A stretch of 5,577 nt of DNA, taken from the NCBI GenBank assembly GCA_040376925.1, contig JBEIPU010000200.1, forward strand, positions 1-5,577. Direction: 5' to 3'. The notes under the pieces were generated by a model. That model saw only the letters and a list, made by a program, of their open reading frames with translations. It ran no database searches and was not told the DNA's origin. Source of the stretch: RAM1 sp040376925 (GTDB taxonomy: Bacteria > Pseudomonadota > Gammaproteobacteria > Burkholderiales > Burkholderiaceae_C). Below, piece after piece: positions 1 to 5,577 of the stretch; the first letter of the stretch is position 1, and every line of letters starts with the position of its first letter. The position numbers and the translations under genes are program-made.

Positions 1-774
1 CATGCCGCCGTGCAGCCGCCCCACAACGAGGTGGTGGCCGGCGCCTGGCAGCCCGAGGAGGCCGGCGCCATCAGCGTGGAGGACGGCATTGCCAGGACGC
101 TGAACCTCAAGATGGGCGACACGCTGCGCTTTGACATCAGCGGTGTGTTGACCGACGCCAGAATCACCTCGCTGCGCAAGGTGGATTGGGGCTCGATGCG
201 GGCCAATTTCTTTGTGATGTACCCGGTGAGCAAGATGGACAACGTGCCCATCACCTACATGAGCGCCTTTCGCGCGCCCGACACCCGCGGGTTTGACAAC
301 GCCCTGGTCAAGGCCTTCCCCAACATCACCAATGTGGACATGACGGCCACGCTGAACCAGGTGCAGGGCGTGCTGGACAAGGTGATCCGTGCGATTGAAT
401 TTTTGTTCGGCTTCACGCTGGCGGCCGGCGTGGTGGTGCTGTTTGCCGCCGTGACCGCCACGCGCGAGGAGCGCGCGCGTGAGTACGCGATCATGCGCGC
501 CGTGGGTGCGCGCGCCAGCCTGCTGCGCCAGGTGCAGCGCGCCGAGCTGGCAGGCGTGGGGCTGCTGGCGGGGCTGCTGGCCAGCATCGTGGCGTCGGTG
601 GTGGGCTGGGGGCTGGCGCGGTTTGCGTTTGAATTTGAATGGACGGTGTCGCCCTATGTGCTGCTGGGCGGCGCGCTGGCCGGCGCCGTGCTGGCGCTGG
701 CGGCGGGCTGGTGGGGCCTGCGCGAGGTATTGAGCCGGCCGGTGATGGACACGCTGCGCCGCGCGGCTGAGTAA
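1..774 (+). CDS. FtsX-family ABC transporter permease, YbbP type (C-terminal part, 5' end outside window)
   Basis: Predicted inner-membrane permease of an ABC system of the MacB/FtsX/YbbP superfamily, which couples ATPase action to extraction or export of envelope substrates. The frame is open from base 1, so the GTG at base 10 is internal and the true start lies upstream. About 257 residues are visible. Counting from that GTG, the periplasmic part ends with a TSLRKVDW...NFFVMYP stretch (residues 53-72), which I associate with YbbP-type predicted permeases. The FtsX domain follows: a membrane segment at about 128-150, a charged cytoplasmic loop (TREERAREYAIMRAVGA, 151-167) of the kind that contacts the ATPase, and membrane segments at about 178-203 and 215-236. 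The gene ends in TAA, 34 bp from the convergent SDR gene. The ATPase partner, usually adjacent in this family, is not in the window. Family is secure; the YbbP subgroup and any substrate are inference. Confidence 0.88.
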   Translation, partial: HAAVQPPHNEVVAGAWQPEEAGAISVEDGIARTLNLKMGDTLRFDISGVLTDARITSLRKVDWGSMRANFFVMYPVSKMDNVPITYMSAFRAPDTRGFDNALVKAFPNITNVDMTATLNQVQGVLDKVIRAIEFLFGFTLAAGVVVLFAAVTATREERAREYAIMRAVGARASLLRQVQRAELAGVGLLAGLLASIVASVVGWGLARFAFEFEWTVSPYVLLGGALAGAVLALAAGWWGLREVLSRPVMDTLRRAAE

Positions 775-808
775 GCGCCTGCTGTCTGGCGCCGCGCGGC
801 CCGCAAGG

Positions 809-1576
809 CTACCCCCGAGCCAGGGTCACGCCGCCGTCCACGGCCACGGTCTGCCCCACCACGTAGTCGCCAGCGCGCGACGCGAGGTAGATCGCGATGC
901 CGGCCATGTCGTCGTCAACGCCGATGCGCCCGGACGGGATGCGCCGGGCGATTTCGTCGCCGTGGTCGCGGGCGTCCTTGTTCATTTCGGATGCAAAGGC
1001 GCCGGGGGCAATGCCGCTGACCGCGATGTTGTCCTTGATCAGCCGCAGCGACATGCGTTTGGTCAGGTGGATCAGCCCGGCCTTGCTGGCGGCATAAGAG
1101 TAGGTTTCCATCGGGTTGACCGAGATGCCGTCGATCGACGCCACGTTGATCACCTTGGCTGTGCGGGCCGTGGCTGCCTTGCACAGCAGCCCGTGCAGCG
1201 CCTGCGTCAGAAAGAACGGCGTCTTCACGTTCAGGTCCATGACCTTGTCCCAGCCCTTTTCAGGGAAGGTCTCGAACGCCTCGCCCCAGGCCGCGCCCGC
1301 GTTGTTGACCAGGATGTCCAGCGCCGGCTCGCGCGCGGCCAGCGCGGCGGCCAGCTCCTGCGCGCCGGCCACGGTGGACACGTCCGCCGGCATGGAAATG
1401 CAGCTGCCCAGCGATGACAGCTCCGCCGCCGTGGCGTCACAGGCCGCCGCCTTGCGCGCCGTAATGTAGACCCGCGCGCCCTGCCGCAGGAAGCCCGCCG
1501 CGATCATGCGGCCAATGCCGCGCGAGCCGCCGGTGACCAGGGCCACGCGGCCCTGCAGGGAAAAAAGATCGCTCAT
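809..1576 (-). CDS. Classical SDR-family NADP(H)-type oxidoreductase, RhlG-like
   Basis: A 255-residue cytosolic short-chain dehydrogenase/reductase, the normal length for a classical SDR. All hallmarks are intact: the TGGSRGIG cofactor loop (15-22), acidic D65 after beta-strand 3, NNAG (91-94), N116, catalytic S147, and Y161-x3-K165, then PG at 191-192 and a GQTVAVDGG end (241-249). Basic residues R19 and R41 favour NADP(H). The N-terminal half (FSLxGRxALVTGGSRGIG, then GARVxIxARxAxAC) resembles my recollection of RhlG, a beta-ketoacyl reductase, more than FabG; this was not checked by alignment. The likely reaction is reversible ketone/alcohol interconversion on an unknown substrate. The start is the ATG at 1576, chosen for its AGGAGG 5 bases upstream and because the Rossmann fold begins at once. 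The frame stays open to 1840, but that extension is arginine-rich and runs into the MBL gene. The gene diverges from the MBL lipoprotein gene. Confidence 0.93.
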   Translation of the reverse strand: MSDLFSLQGRVALVTGGSRGIGRMIAAGFLRQGARVYITARKAAACDATAAELSSLGSCISMPADVSTVAGAQELAAALAAREPALDILVNNAGAAWGEAFETFPEKGWDKVMDLNVKTPFFLTQALHGLLCKAATARTAKVINVASIDGISVNPMETYSYAASKAGLIHLTKRMSLRLIKDNIAVSGIAPGAFASEMNKDARDHGDEIARRIPSGRIGVDDDMAGIAIYLASRAGDYVVGQTVAVDGGVTLARG

Positions 1577-1581
1577 GCTTG

Positions 1582-1587
1582 CCTCCT
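1582..1587 (-). promoter_or_regulatory. Ribosome binding site of the SDR gene
   Basis: A perfect AGGAGG on the minus strand with a 5-base spacer (CAAGC) to the ATG at 1576. It settles the start against the longer in-frame options further upstream. Confidence 0.88.
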
Positions 1588-1606
1588 GGGGTGTGAATTG
1601 CCGCCA

Positions 1607-1635
1607 AGGGTAAGCGCGCGGGCGCGGCCCGCCAA
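1607..1635 (-). promoter_or_regulatory. Candidate sigma70 promoter for the SDR gene
   Basis: On the minus strand, TTGGCG (1635-1630, 4 of 6 matches to TTGACA) is followed after exactly 17 bases by TACCCT (1612-1607, 3 of 6 matches to TATAAT). A start of transcription near base 1600 would give a leader of about 24 bases that includes the Shine-Dalgarno. The -10 match is weak and the background is GC-rich, so position and spacing are the main support. Confidence 0.35.
1618..1632. repeat. Perfect 6-3-6 inverted repeat in the divergent region, candidate operator
   Basis: GCGGGC (1618-1623), centre GCG, then GCCCGC (1627-1632). It lies almost entirely in the spacer of the candidate SDR promoter and touches its -35 box, where a bound protein could block RNA polymerase. 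Such short GC-only repeats arise by chance in this composition, and no regulator gene is next to it. Confidence 0.3.
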
Positions 1636-1661
1636 TCACCTGCATGACAGGGCGGCCCCGC

Positions 1662-1690
1662 TGGTCACCGGCGCGCCCCGGCGCTACCAT
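1662..1690 (+). promoter_or_regulatory. Candidate sigma70 promoter for the MBL lipoprotein gene
   Basis: TGGTCA (1662-1667, 4 of 6 matches to TTGACA) is separated by 17 bases from TACCAT (1685-1690, 4 of 6 matches to TATAAT). The GCTACCAT context resembles -10 regions I associate with GC-rich betaproteobacteria. Transcription would begin near 1697, leaving about 33 bases before the ATG at 1730. An 8-base palindrome, GGCGCGCC (1670-1677), sits in the spacer. Confidence 0.45.
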
Positions 1691-1717
1691 GCCGCACGGG
1701 CGTGGGGTCTGCGCCCG

Positions 1718-1724
1718 AAGGAGG
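1718..1724 (+). promoter_or_regulatory. Ribosome binding site of the MBL lipoprotein gene
   Basis: AAGGAGG with a 5-base spacer (CGGAC) before the ATG at 1730. It fixes the start at that ATG, which is also where the lipoprotein signal peptide begins. The frame is open back to 1598, but that part would add 44 residues ahead of the signal peptide and overlap the promoter. Confidence 0.9.
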
Positions 1725-1729
1725 CGGAC

Positions 1730-3187
1730 ATGAATCGGCGATATGGCGTGGGTGGGCTGGCCCTGGGGCTGCTGATGATGCTGGCGTCGTGTGCCGCGCC
1801 CCCTGAAGAGCGGGCGCAAAGCCCGTTGCTGCGCGCGCAAAAGGCCATGGGCGGTGAGGGCCTGCGGACGCTGCGCTTCAGCGCCGCCGGCAGCGGCGCC
1901 ACCTTCGGCCAGGCCTGGCAGCCCGGCATGGCCTGGCCGCGCCTGACCTACACGGCGTTTTCACGCTGGCTGGACTATGACAACGCCGCGCTGCGCGAGG
2001 AGTTCGCCCGGCGCCGTGCCGAGCCCACGGGCGGTGGCGCCGTGCCGCTGATGGGCCTGGGCGAGCAGCGCGTGACCGGCCTGCTGCGCGGCACGCAGGC
2101 CTGGAACCTCACCGGGCCCGCCGCCACGGCCGCGCCCGTGGCGCTGGACGCGCGCATCCATGACCTGTGGACGTCGCCGCACGGCGTCATCAAGGCGGCA
2201 TTGCGCAACAAGGCCACGATGCAGATGGAGGGCGAGACGGCTGTCTTCGCCTTCACCGAGCCGGGCCGGTTCAGCGCCACGCTGCGGGTCAATGCCCAGG
2301 GGCTGGTGGAGCGGGTGGACTCCGTGCTGCCCAACCCGGTACTGGGCGACACCCGGGTGACCACGGTGTATTCAGACTACCGCGACCATGGCGGCGTCAG
2401 GTTCCCGGCCCGCATCCGCCAGAACCAGGGCGGCTTTCCCGTGCTGGACCTGGAGGTGACCGAGGTGCAGGTCAACCAGCCGCTGGCCGCCGAGGTGCCC
2501 GCCACCGTCGCCGCCGCCAGCGAGCGCGTGGTGTCCGAAAAGGCCGCCGACGGCGTCTGGTTCCTGGCCGGCGGCTCGCACAACAGCGTGCTGATCGAGA
2601 TGCGCGACCACCTGATGCTGGTGGAAAGCCCGCTGTACGACGGCCGGGCCGAGGCGGTGCTGGCCGAGGTGCGCCGGCTGGTGCCGGGCAAGGAGCTGCG
2701 CTATGTCGTCAATTCACACCACCACTTTGACCACGCAGGCGGCCTGCGCGCGGCCGCGGCCGCCGGCGCCACGCTGGTCACCAGCGAGCAGGCGCGGCCG
2801 TGGTTTGAACGGGTGCTGGCCAACCCCAACCGCATCAGCCCCGACGCTTTGGCGCGCTCGGGCCGCAAGGCCACGGTCACCGGCGTCAACGGCCAGCGCA
2901 GCTTCACCGACGGGGCGCGCGCGGTGGAGGTGTTCATGATCGAGGAAAGCGCCCATGCGCAGGGCTTCATGATGGTTCACCTGCCGCGCGAGCGCCTGCT
3001 CATCCAGGCCGATGCATTCACGCCGGGGGCGCCAGGGGCTGCGCCGCCCGCCGTACCGAACGCCAACCACGTCAACCTGGTGCAGAACATCGAGCGGCTG
3101 AACCTGGACGTGGAGCGCATCCTGCCGCTGCACGGGCGCATGGTGCCGCTGTCGGATCTGCTGACGGCTGCGGGGCGCAGGCCCTGA
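1730..3187 (+). CDS. Predicted lipoprotein: beta-rich N-terminal domain plus MBL-fold metallo-hydrolase
   Basis: 485 residues. The N terminus is a lipoprotein signal: basic residues 2-4, a hydrophobic core, and lipobox LASC with C21 as the lipidated cysteine. Residue +2 is Ala rather than Asp, so outer-membrane sorting is expected and the enzyme should work in the periplasm. Residues about 30-260 look beta-rich; a segment near 214-248 (YSDYRDHGGVRFP, then LEVTEVQVN) recalls LolA/LolB-like folds. The MBL domain runs from about 270 to the end. Its metal ligands look complete: H330-x-H332-x-D334-H335, then H409, D428 and H468 (PLHGR), which fits a two-metal hydrolase. Family activities include beta-lactam, lactone, thioester and phosphoester hydrolysis; nothing here selects one. 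The start is set by AAGGAGG and the signal peptide. The gene diverges from the SDR gene and ends 21 bp from livM. MBL fold and lipidation are well supported; the N-terminal fold is inference. Confidence 0.9.
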   Translation: MNRRYGVGGLALGLLMMLASCAAPPEERAQSPLLRAQKAMGGEGLRTLRFSAAGSGATFGQAWQPGMAWPRLTYTAFSRWLDYDNAALREEFARRRAEPTGGGAVPLMGLGEQRVTGLLRGTQAWNLTGPAATAAPVALDARIHDLWTSPHGVIKAALRNKATMQMEGETAVFAFTEPGRFSATLRVNAQGLVERVDSVLPNPVLGDTRVTTVYSDYRDHGGVRFPARIRQNQGGFPVLDLEVTEVQVNQPLAAEVPATVAAASERVVSEKAADGVWFLAGGSHNSVLIEMRDHLMLVESPLYDGRAEAVLAEVRRLVPGKELRYVVNSHHHFDHAGGLRAAAAAGATLVTSEQARPWFERVLANPNRISPDALARSGRKATVTGVNGQRSFTDGARAVEVFMIEESAHAQGFMMVHLPRERLLIQADAFTPGAPGAAPPAVPNANHVNLVQNIERLNLDVERILPLHGRMVPLSDLLTAAGRRP

Positions 3188-3208
3188 GGGCTGACACCCC
3201 GGCAGCGT

Positions 3209-4159
3209 TCAGGCCTTGGCCGCGCGGCGGCGCTCCAGGTAGGCCTGCAACTCACCCACCACGCCCTTGCGGAAGGCCAGCACGCACACCACGAAGATGG
3301 CGCCGATGATCACCGTGACCCAGGCGCCGACCTTGTCGGCCAGCAGGTTCTGCAGCGAGATGACGATGCCCGCGCCAAACACCGGGCCGAAGAAGGTGCC
3401 CACGCCACCCAGCAGGCTCATCAGGATCACCTCGCCCGACATGGACCAGTGCACGTCGGACAGCGTGGCAAAGCCCATGACCAGCGTCTTGAGCGACCCG
3501 GCCAGGCCGGCCAGGGCGGCCGACAGCACGAAGGCCAGCAGCTTGTAGCGGTCCACCTCATAGCCCAGCGATACCGCGCGCGGCTCGTTCTCGCGGATCA
3601 TCTTGAGCACCTGGCCGAACGGCGAATGCACGATGCGCGAGATGCCCAGGAAGCAGGCCACGAAGACCGCCACGACCAGGTAATACATGGTGGTGTCCGA
3701 CGACAGCGGCAGCACGCCGAACAGGTTGCCGCGGGGCACGCCCTGCAGGCCGTCCTCGCCGCCGGTGAACGACGCCTGCAGGCAGATGAAGTACACCATC
3801 TGCGCCATGGCCAGCGTGATCATGGCGAAGTAAATGCCCTGGCGGCGGATCGCCACCAGCCCGACCAGCAGGCCCAGCAGCGCGGCCACAACCGCACCGC
3901 CCAGGATGGCGACCTCGGGCGTCCAGCCCTGCGACTTGATGCCCCAGCCGGTGACGTAGGCTGCAAAGCCGAAGAACGCCGCGTGGCCGAACGACAGCAG
4001 GCCGGTAAAGCCCAGCAGCAGGTTGAAGGCACAGGCAAACAGCGCAAAGCACAGCAGCTTCATGACAAACACCGGGTACAGGCCCAGCAGGGGCGCGACC
4101 AGCGCCAGCGCCAGCAGGGCGATGTAGGTGATGCGGGTGAGTTTGGCGTAGTGGTTCAT
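3209..4159 (-). CDS. livM: Branched-chain amino acid/amide-type ABC importer, LivM-like permease
   Basis: 316 residues, typical for LivM, one of two inner-membrane permeases that form the channel of hydrophobic amino acid/amide importers. Most of the protein is hydrophobic, with membrane segments at about 11-31, 35-50, 83-104, 108-130, 157-175, 205-225, 243-268 and 279-296. Family signatures are GFTGLLSFGHAAFFG (50-64), TGGEDGL (132-138), a cytoplasmic loop with IRENEPRAVSLGY (188-200) that should contact the ATPase, and GGVGTFFGPVFGA (251-263). The start is the ATG at 4159: an AAGGAA motif lies 8 bases upstream inside the end of livH, and only 2 bases separate the livH stop from it, so translation is probably coupled. 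The longer open frame to 4858 merely shadows livH. The gene is last in the operon here and faces the MBL gene tail to tail. Real substrate unknown. Confidence 0.93.
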   Translation of the reverse strand: MNHYAKLTRITYIALLALALVAPLLGLYPVFVMKLLCFALFACAFNLLLGFTGLLSFGHAAFFGFAAYVTGWGIKSQGWTPEVAILGGAVVAALLGLLVGLVAIRRQGIYFAMITLAMAQMVYFICLQASFTGGEDGLQGVPRGNLFGVLPLSSDTTMYYLVVAVFVACFLGISRIVHSPFGQVLKMIRENEPRAVSLGYEVDRYKLLAFVLSAALAGLAGSLKTLVMGFATLSDVHWSMSGEVILMSLLGGVGTFFGPVFGAGIVISLQNLLADKVGAWVTVIIGAIFVVCVLAFRKGVVGELQAYLERRRAAKA

Positions 4160-4161
4160 GT

Positions 4162-5046
4162 TCAGGCTTCCTTGCCAAACAGGCCCGCAGGGCGAAGGAT
4201 CAGCACGATGACCATCACGACGAACACCACGACGCTGGAGGCCTCGGGGTAGAACACACGGGTCAGGCCCTCCACCACGCCCAGGCCCAGGCCGGTGATG
4301 ACCGAGCCCAGGATGGAGCCCATGCCGCCGATCACCACGACGGCGAACACCACGATGATCAGGTTGGAGCCCATGAGCGGCGTGACCTGGATGATGGGCG
4401 CGGCCAGCACACCCGCCAGTCCCGCCAGCGCGGCGCCGGCGCCGTAGGTCAGCATGACCATCAGCGGCACGTTCACGCCAAAGGCCTGCACCAGCTTGGC
4501 GTTTTCGGTGCCGGCGCGCAGGTAGGCGCCCAGGCGGGTGCGCTCGATCAGGAACCAGGTGCCCAGGCAGACCACCAGCGAGGCCAGCACAACCCAGGCG
4601 CGGTAGTTGGGCAGCACCATGAAGCCCAGGTTGGTGGCGCCTGACAGCAGCTCGGGCACGGGGTAGTTCTGCCCCGACACGCCGTACTGCTCGCGGAAGA
4701 TGCCTTCGAGGATCAATGACAGGCCGAAGGTGAGCAACAGGCCGTACAACGGGTCCAGCCCGTACAGGTGTTTGAGGAACAGGCGTTCGATGATGACGCC
4801 CAGGGCGCCCACGATCAGGGGCGCCAGGATCAGCGCGAACCAGTAATTCACGCCCCATTTGTCCAGCATGATCCAGGCGCTGAACGCGCCCAGCATGTAC
4901 AGCGCGCCGTGCGCGAAATTCACGATGTCCAGCAGGCCGAAGATCACGGCCAGGCCCAGGCTGAGCATGGCGTAGAAGGCGCCATTGACCAGGCCCAGGA
5001 GCAGCTGGCCCAAAAAGGCCTGGTGGGGAATGCCGAAGATTTCCAT
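4162..5046 (-). CDS. livH: Branched-chain amino acid/amide-type ABC importer, LivH-like permease
   Basis: 294 residues, the usual length for LivH, the other inner-membrane channel subunit. Signatures are the N-terminal GLVNGAFYAMLSLGLAVIFGLL stretch (18-39), NFAHGA (43-48), an EAA-like cytoplasmic loop (about 168-193, RTRLGAYLRAGTEN...AFGVNV) for ATPase contact, GGMGSILGSVITG (240-252) and a C-terminal LRPAGLFGKEA. Hydrophobic segments lie at about 10-40, 46-62, 68-88, 100-116, 148-167, 195-220, 227-260 and 270-290. The ATG at 5046 gives the standard N terminus, yet the bases before it (GACAAAGCGCACCC) hold no clear Shine-Dalgarno. Its stop is 2 bases before livM. Upstream, a strong hairpin in the 71-bp gap separates it from the binding-protein gene. 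Together these suggest weaker translation than the binding protein. The family is certain, the transported compound is not. Confidence 0.93.
   Translation of the reverse strand: MEIFGIPHQAFLGQLLLGLVNGAFYAMLSLGLAVIFGLLDIVNFAHGALYMLGAFSAWIMLDKWGVNYWFALILAPLIVGALGVIIERLFLKHLYGLDPLYGLLLTFGLSLILEGIFREQYGVSGQNYPVPELLSGATNLGFMVLPNYRAWVVLASLVVCLGTWFLIERTRLGAYLRAGTENAKLVQAFGVNVPLMVMLTYGAGAALAGLAGVLAAPIIQVTPLMGSNLIIVVFAVVVIGGMGSILGSVITGLGLGVVEGLTRVFYPEASSVVVFVVMVIVLILRPAGLFGKEA
4168..4173 (-). promoter_or_regulatory. Ribosome binding site of livM inside the livH 3' end
   Basis: AAGGAA on the minus strand, 8 bases before the livM ATG and within the last codons of livH (Lys-Glu). With only two bases between the livH stop and the livM start, it supports coupled translation and decides the livM start. 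Confidence 0.65.
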
Positions 5047-5070
5047 GGGTGCGCTTTGTCAGTCAGACAC

Positions 5071-5105
5071 CGGCGTCAACCCGGCCCCGGGCCCGGTTGA
5101 CGCCG
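5071..5105 (-). other. Intercistronic stem-loop between the binding-protein gene and livH
   Basis: Bases 5071-5081 (CGGCGTCAACC) pair perfectly with 5095-5105 (GGTTGACGCCG), an 11-bp stem. Past a one-base bulge (5082) two more G-C pairs form (5083-5084 with 5093-5094), leaving an 8-base GC-rich loop. In the transcript it begins 12 bases after the binding-protein stop and ends 24 bases before the livH start. No U run follows on the minus strand, so it is not a standard intrinsic terminator. A likely role is protection of the upstream mRNA 3' end or partial termination, as known for hairpins after binding-protein genes in other importer operons. The role is inference; the pairing is directly visible. 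Confidence 0.75.
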
Positions 5106-5117
5106 TCTTGCTTGAAG

Positions 5118-5577
5118 TTACTTCTTGATCAGCGAGCACTTGGACTCGGCGACGGTGGTGAAGGCCTGGTCGCCCGGCACCTTGGCCACGGTCTTGTAGT
5201 AGTCCCACGGCGTGGTGGACTCCTTGGGGCTCTTGACCTGGAACAGGTACATGTCGTGGATCATGCGGCCGTCGGCGCGGATCTTGCCCTTGCTGTAGAA
5301 GTCGCTGGCGCCGGTCTTCTTCATCTCGGCCATCACCTTGTCGGCGTCGGTCGTGCCGGCGGCCTTCACGGCCTTCAGGTAGGTCGTGGCGGCGGAATAG
5401 TCAGCGGCCTGCAGGCTGGAGGGCATGCGCTTGTACTTCTCGAAGAAGCGCTTGGCGAACGCGCGCGAGGCGTCGTCCTGGTTCCAGTACCAGCTGTCGG
5501 CCAGCTGCAGGCCTTCGGTGTTGGCCAGGCCCAGGCTGTGCACGTCGTTGATGAACACCAGCAGGCCGGCGATCTTC
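5118..5577 (-). CDS. ABC importer periplasmic substrate-binding protein, Leu/Ile/Val-binding type (C-terminal part, 5' end outside window)
   Basis: The last 152 residues of a periplasmic binding protein of the Peripla_BP_6 type, ending in TAA at 5118-5120. The frame is open through the right edge, so the GTG at 5558 is not the start; signal peptide and promoter lie outside. Family features visible are LQLADSWYWNQDDASRAFAKRF, the conserved QAADYSAATTYLKAVKAAGT segment (helix of the C-terminal lobe), the KIRADGRMIHDMYLFQVK strand region, and a lysine-rich end with a single Cys (SKCSLIKK) that could form a disulfide with one upstream. It heads the visible operon, followed by livH and livM, so it delivers substrate to that channel. 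The ligand cannot be read from this part: amino acids, amides, urea or aromatic acids are all known for the family. I give no livK symbol for that reason. Confidence 0.9.
   Translation of the reverse strand, partial: KIAGLLVFINDVHSLGLANTEGLQLADSWYWNQDDASRAFAKRFFEKYKRMPSSLQAADYSAATTYLKAVKAAGTTDADKVMAEMKKTGASDFYSKGKIRADGRMIHDMYLFQVKSPKESTTPWDYYKTVAKVPGDQAFTTVAESKCSLIKK

Noticed and set aside
775..792. A short stem (GCGCC 775-779 with GGCGC 788-792) after the permease stop, as a terminator
   Set aside because: Only five pairs with an eight-base loop and no T run afterwards. Such stems are common by chance in this composition.
1577..1840. An 88-residue N-terminal extension of the SDR
   Set aside because: It would run through the divergent promoter region and the start of the MBL gene. 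The ATG at 1576 has a perfect AGGAGG and the Rossmann fold starts within ten residues.
2167..2730. A 187-codon plus-strand frame inside the MBL gene
   Set aside because: It is a frame-shifted shadow of the MBL coding sequence, rich in Gly, Arg and Pro, while the MBL frame carries the conserved motifs without interruption.
3181..3191. A GCCC-TGA-GGGC mini-hairpin at the MBL stop codon
   Set aside because: Only four pairs around a three-base loop and no T run, too weak to call a terminator.
3449..4252. A 267-codon open frame on the plus strand opposite livM
   Set aside because: It is antisense to a clear LivM gene and its translation is rich in Gln, His, Arg and Gly, as expected from a GC-rich shadow frame. 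It has no recognisable domain.
4160..4858. An in-frame N-terminal extension of livM reaching to 4858
   Set aside because: It overlaps livH in another frame and reads as Arg/Pro/Gly-rich noise. The ATG at 4159 has a ribosome site and gives the standard LivM N terminus.
4281..5535. Four copies of the 11-mer CCAGGCCCAGG (4281, 4950, 4989, 5525), possibly an uptake-type repeat
   Set aside because: On the coding strand each encodes Leu-Gly-Leu with the preferred codons CTG and GGC, inside hydrophobic or conserved protein segments. Codon bias explains it.

Overview
This window is chromosomal DNA with very high GC and strongly GC-ending codons (CTG, GGC and GCC dominate). Protein styles and gene organisation point to a betaproteobacterium of the Burkholderiales, most likely a Comamonadaceae-type organism. 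That assignment is inferred from codon use and family resemblance, because the window has no rRNA or other marker gene. There are six protein-coding genes, two of them cut by the window edges. I see no RNA gene, CRISPR array, insertion sequence or phage remnant, and no gene-free stretch longer than about 155 bases.

Layout. (1) Bases 1-774 (+) hold the C-terminal part of an FtsX-superfamily ABC permease of the YbbP type. (2) Bases 809-1576 (-) encode a classical short-chain dehydrogenase/reductase (SDR) resembling RhlG, convergent with the permease. (3) Bases 1577-1729 are a divergent regulatory region with a strong Shine-Dalgarno at each end, a promoter-like pair facing each way, and a short perfect inverted repeat. 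(4) Bases 1730-3187 (+) encode a predicted lipoprotein with a complete metallo-beta-lactamase (MBL) metal site behind a beta-rich N-terminal domain. (5) Bases 3209-5577 (-) hold part of a branched-chain amino acid/amide type ABC importer operon, transcribed right to left: substrate-binding protein (3' part), LivH-type permease, LivM-type permease.

How the genes work together. The importer genes form one transcription unit. The binding protein captures the substrate in the periplasm, and LivH and LivM form the inner-membrane channel. The two ATPases (LivG/LivF type) are not downstream of livM, where the operon meets the MBL gene tail to tail, so they must lie upstream of the binding protein or elsewhere. 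A strong hairpin separates the binding-protein gene from livH, and livH has no clear Shine-Dalgarno; together these fit lower permease than binding-protein output. The SDR and MBL genes are a divergent pair that may be co-regulated, but nothing in the sequence gives a shared substrate.

Overall this looks like ordinary accessory-metabolism chromosome. I found no convincing new system. The points most worth a second look are the domain make-up of the MBL lipoprotein, the divergent regulatory region, and the hairpin before livH.
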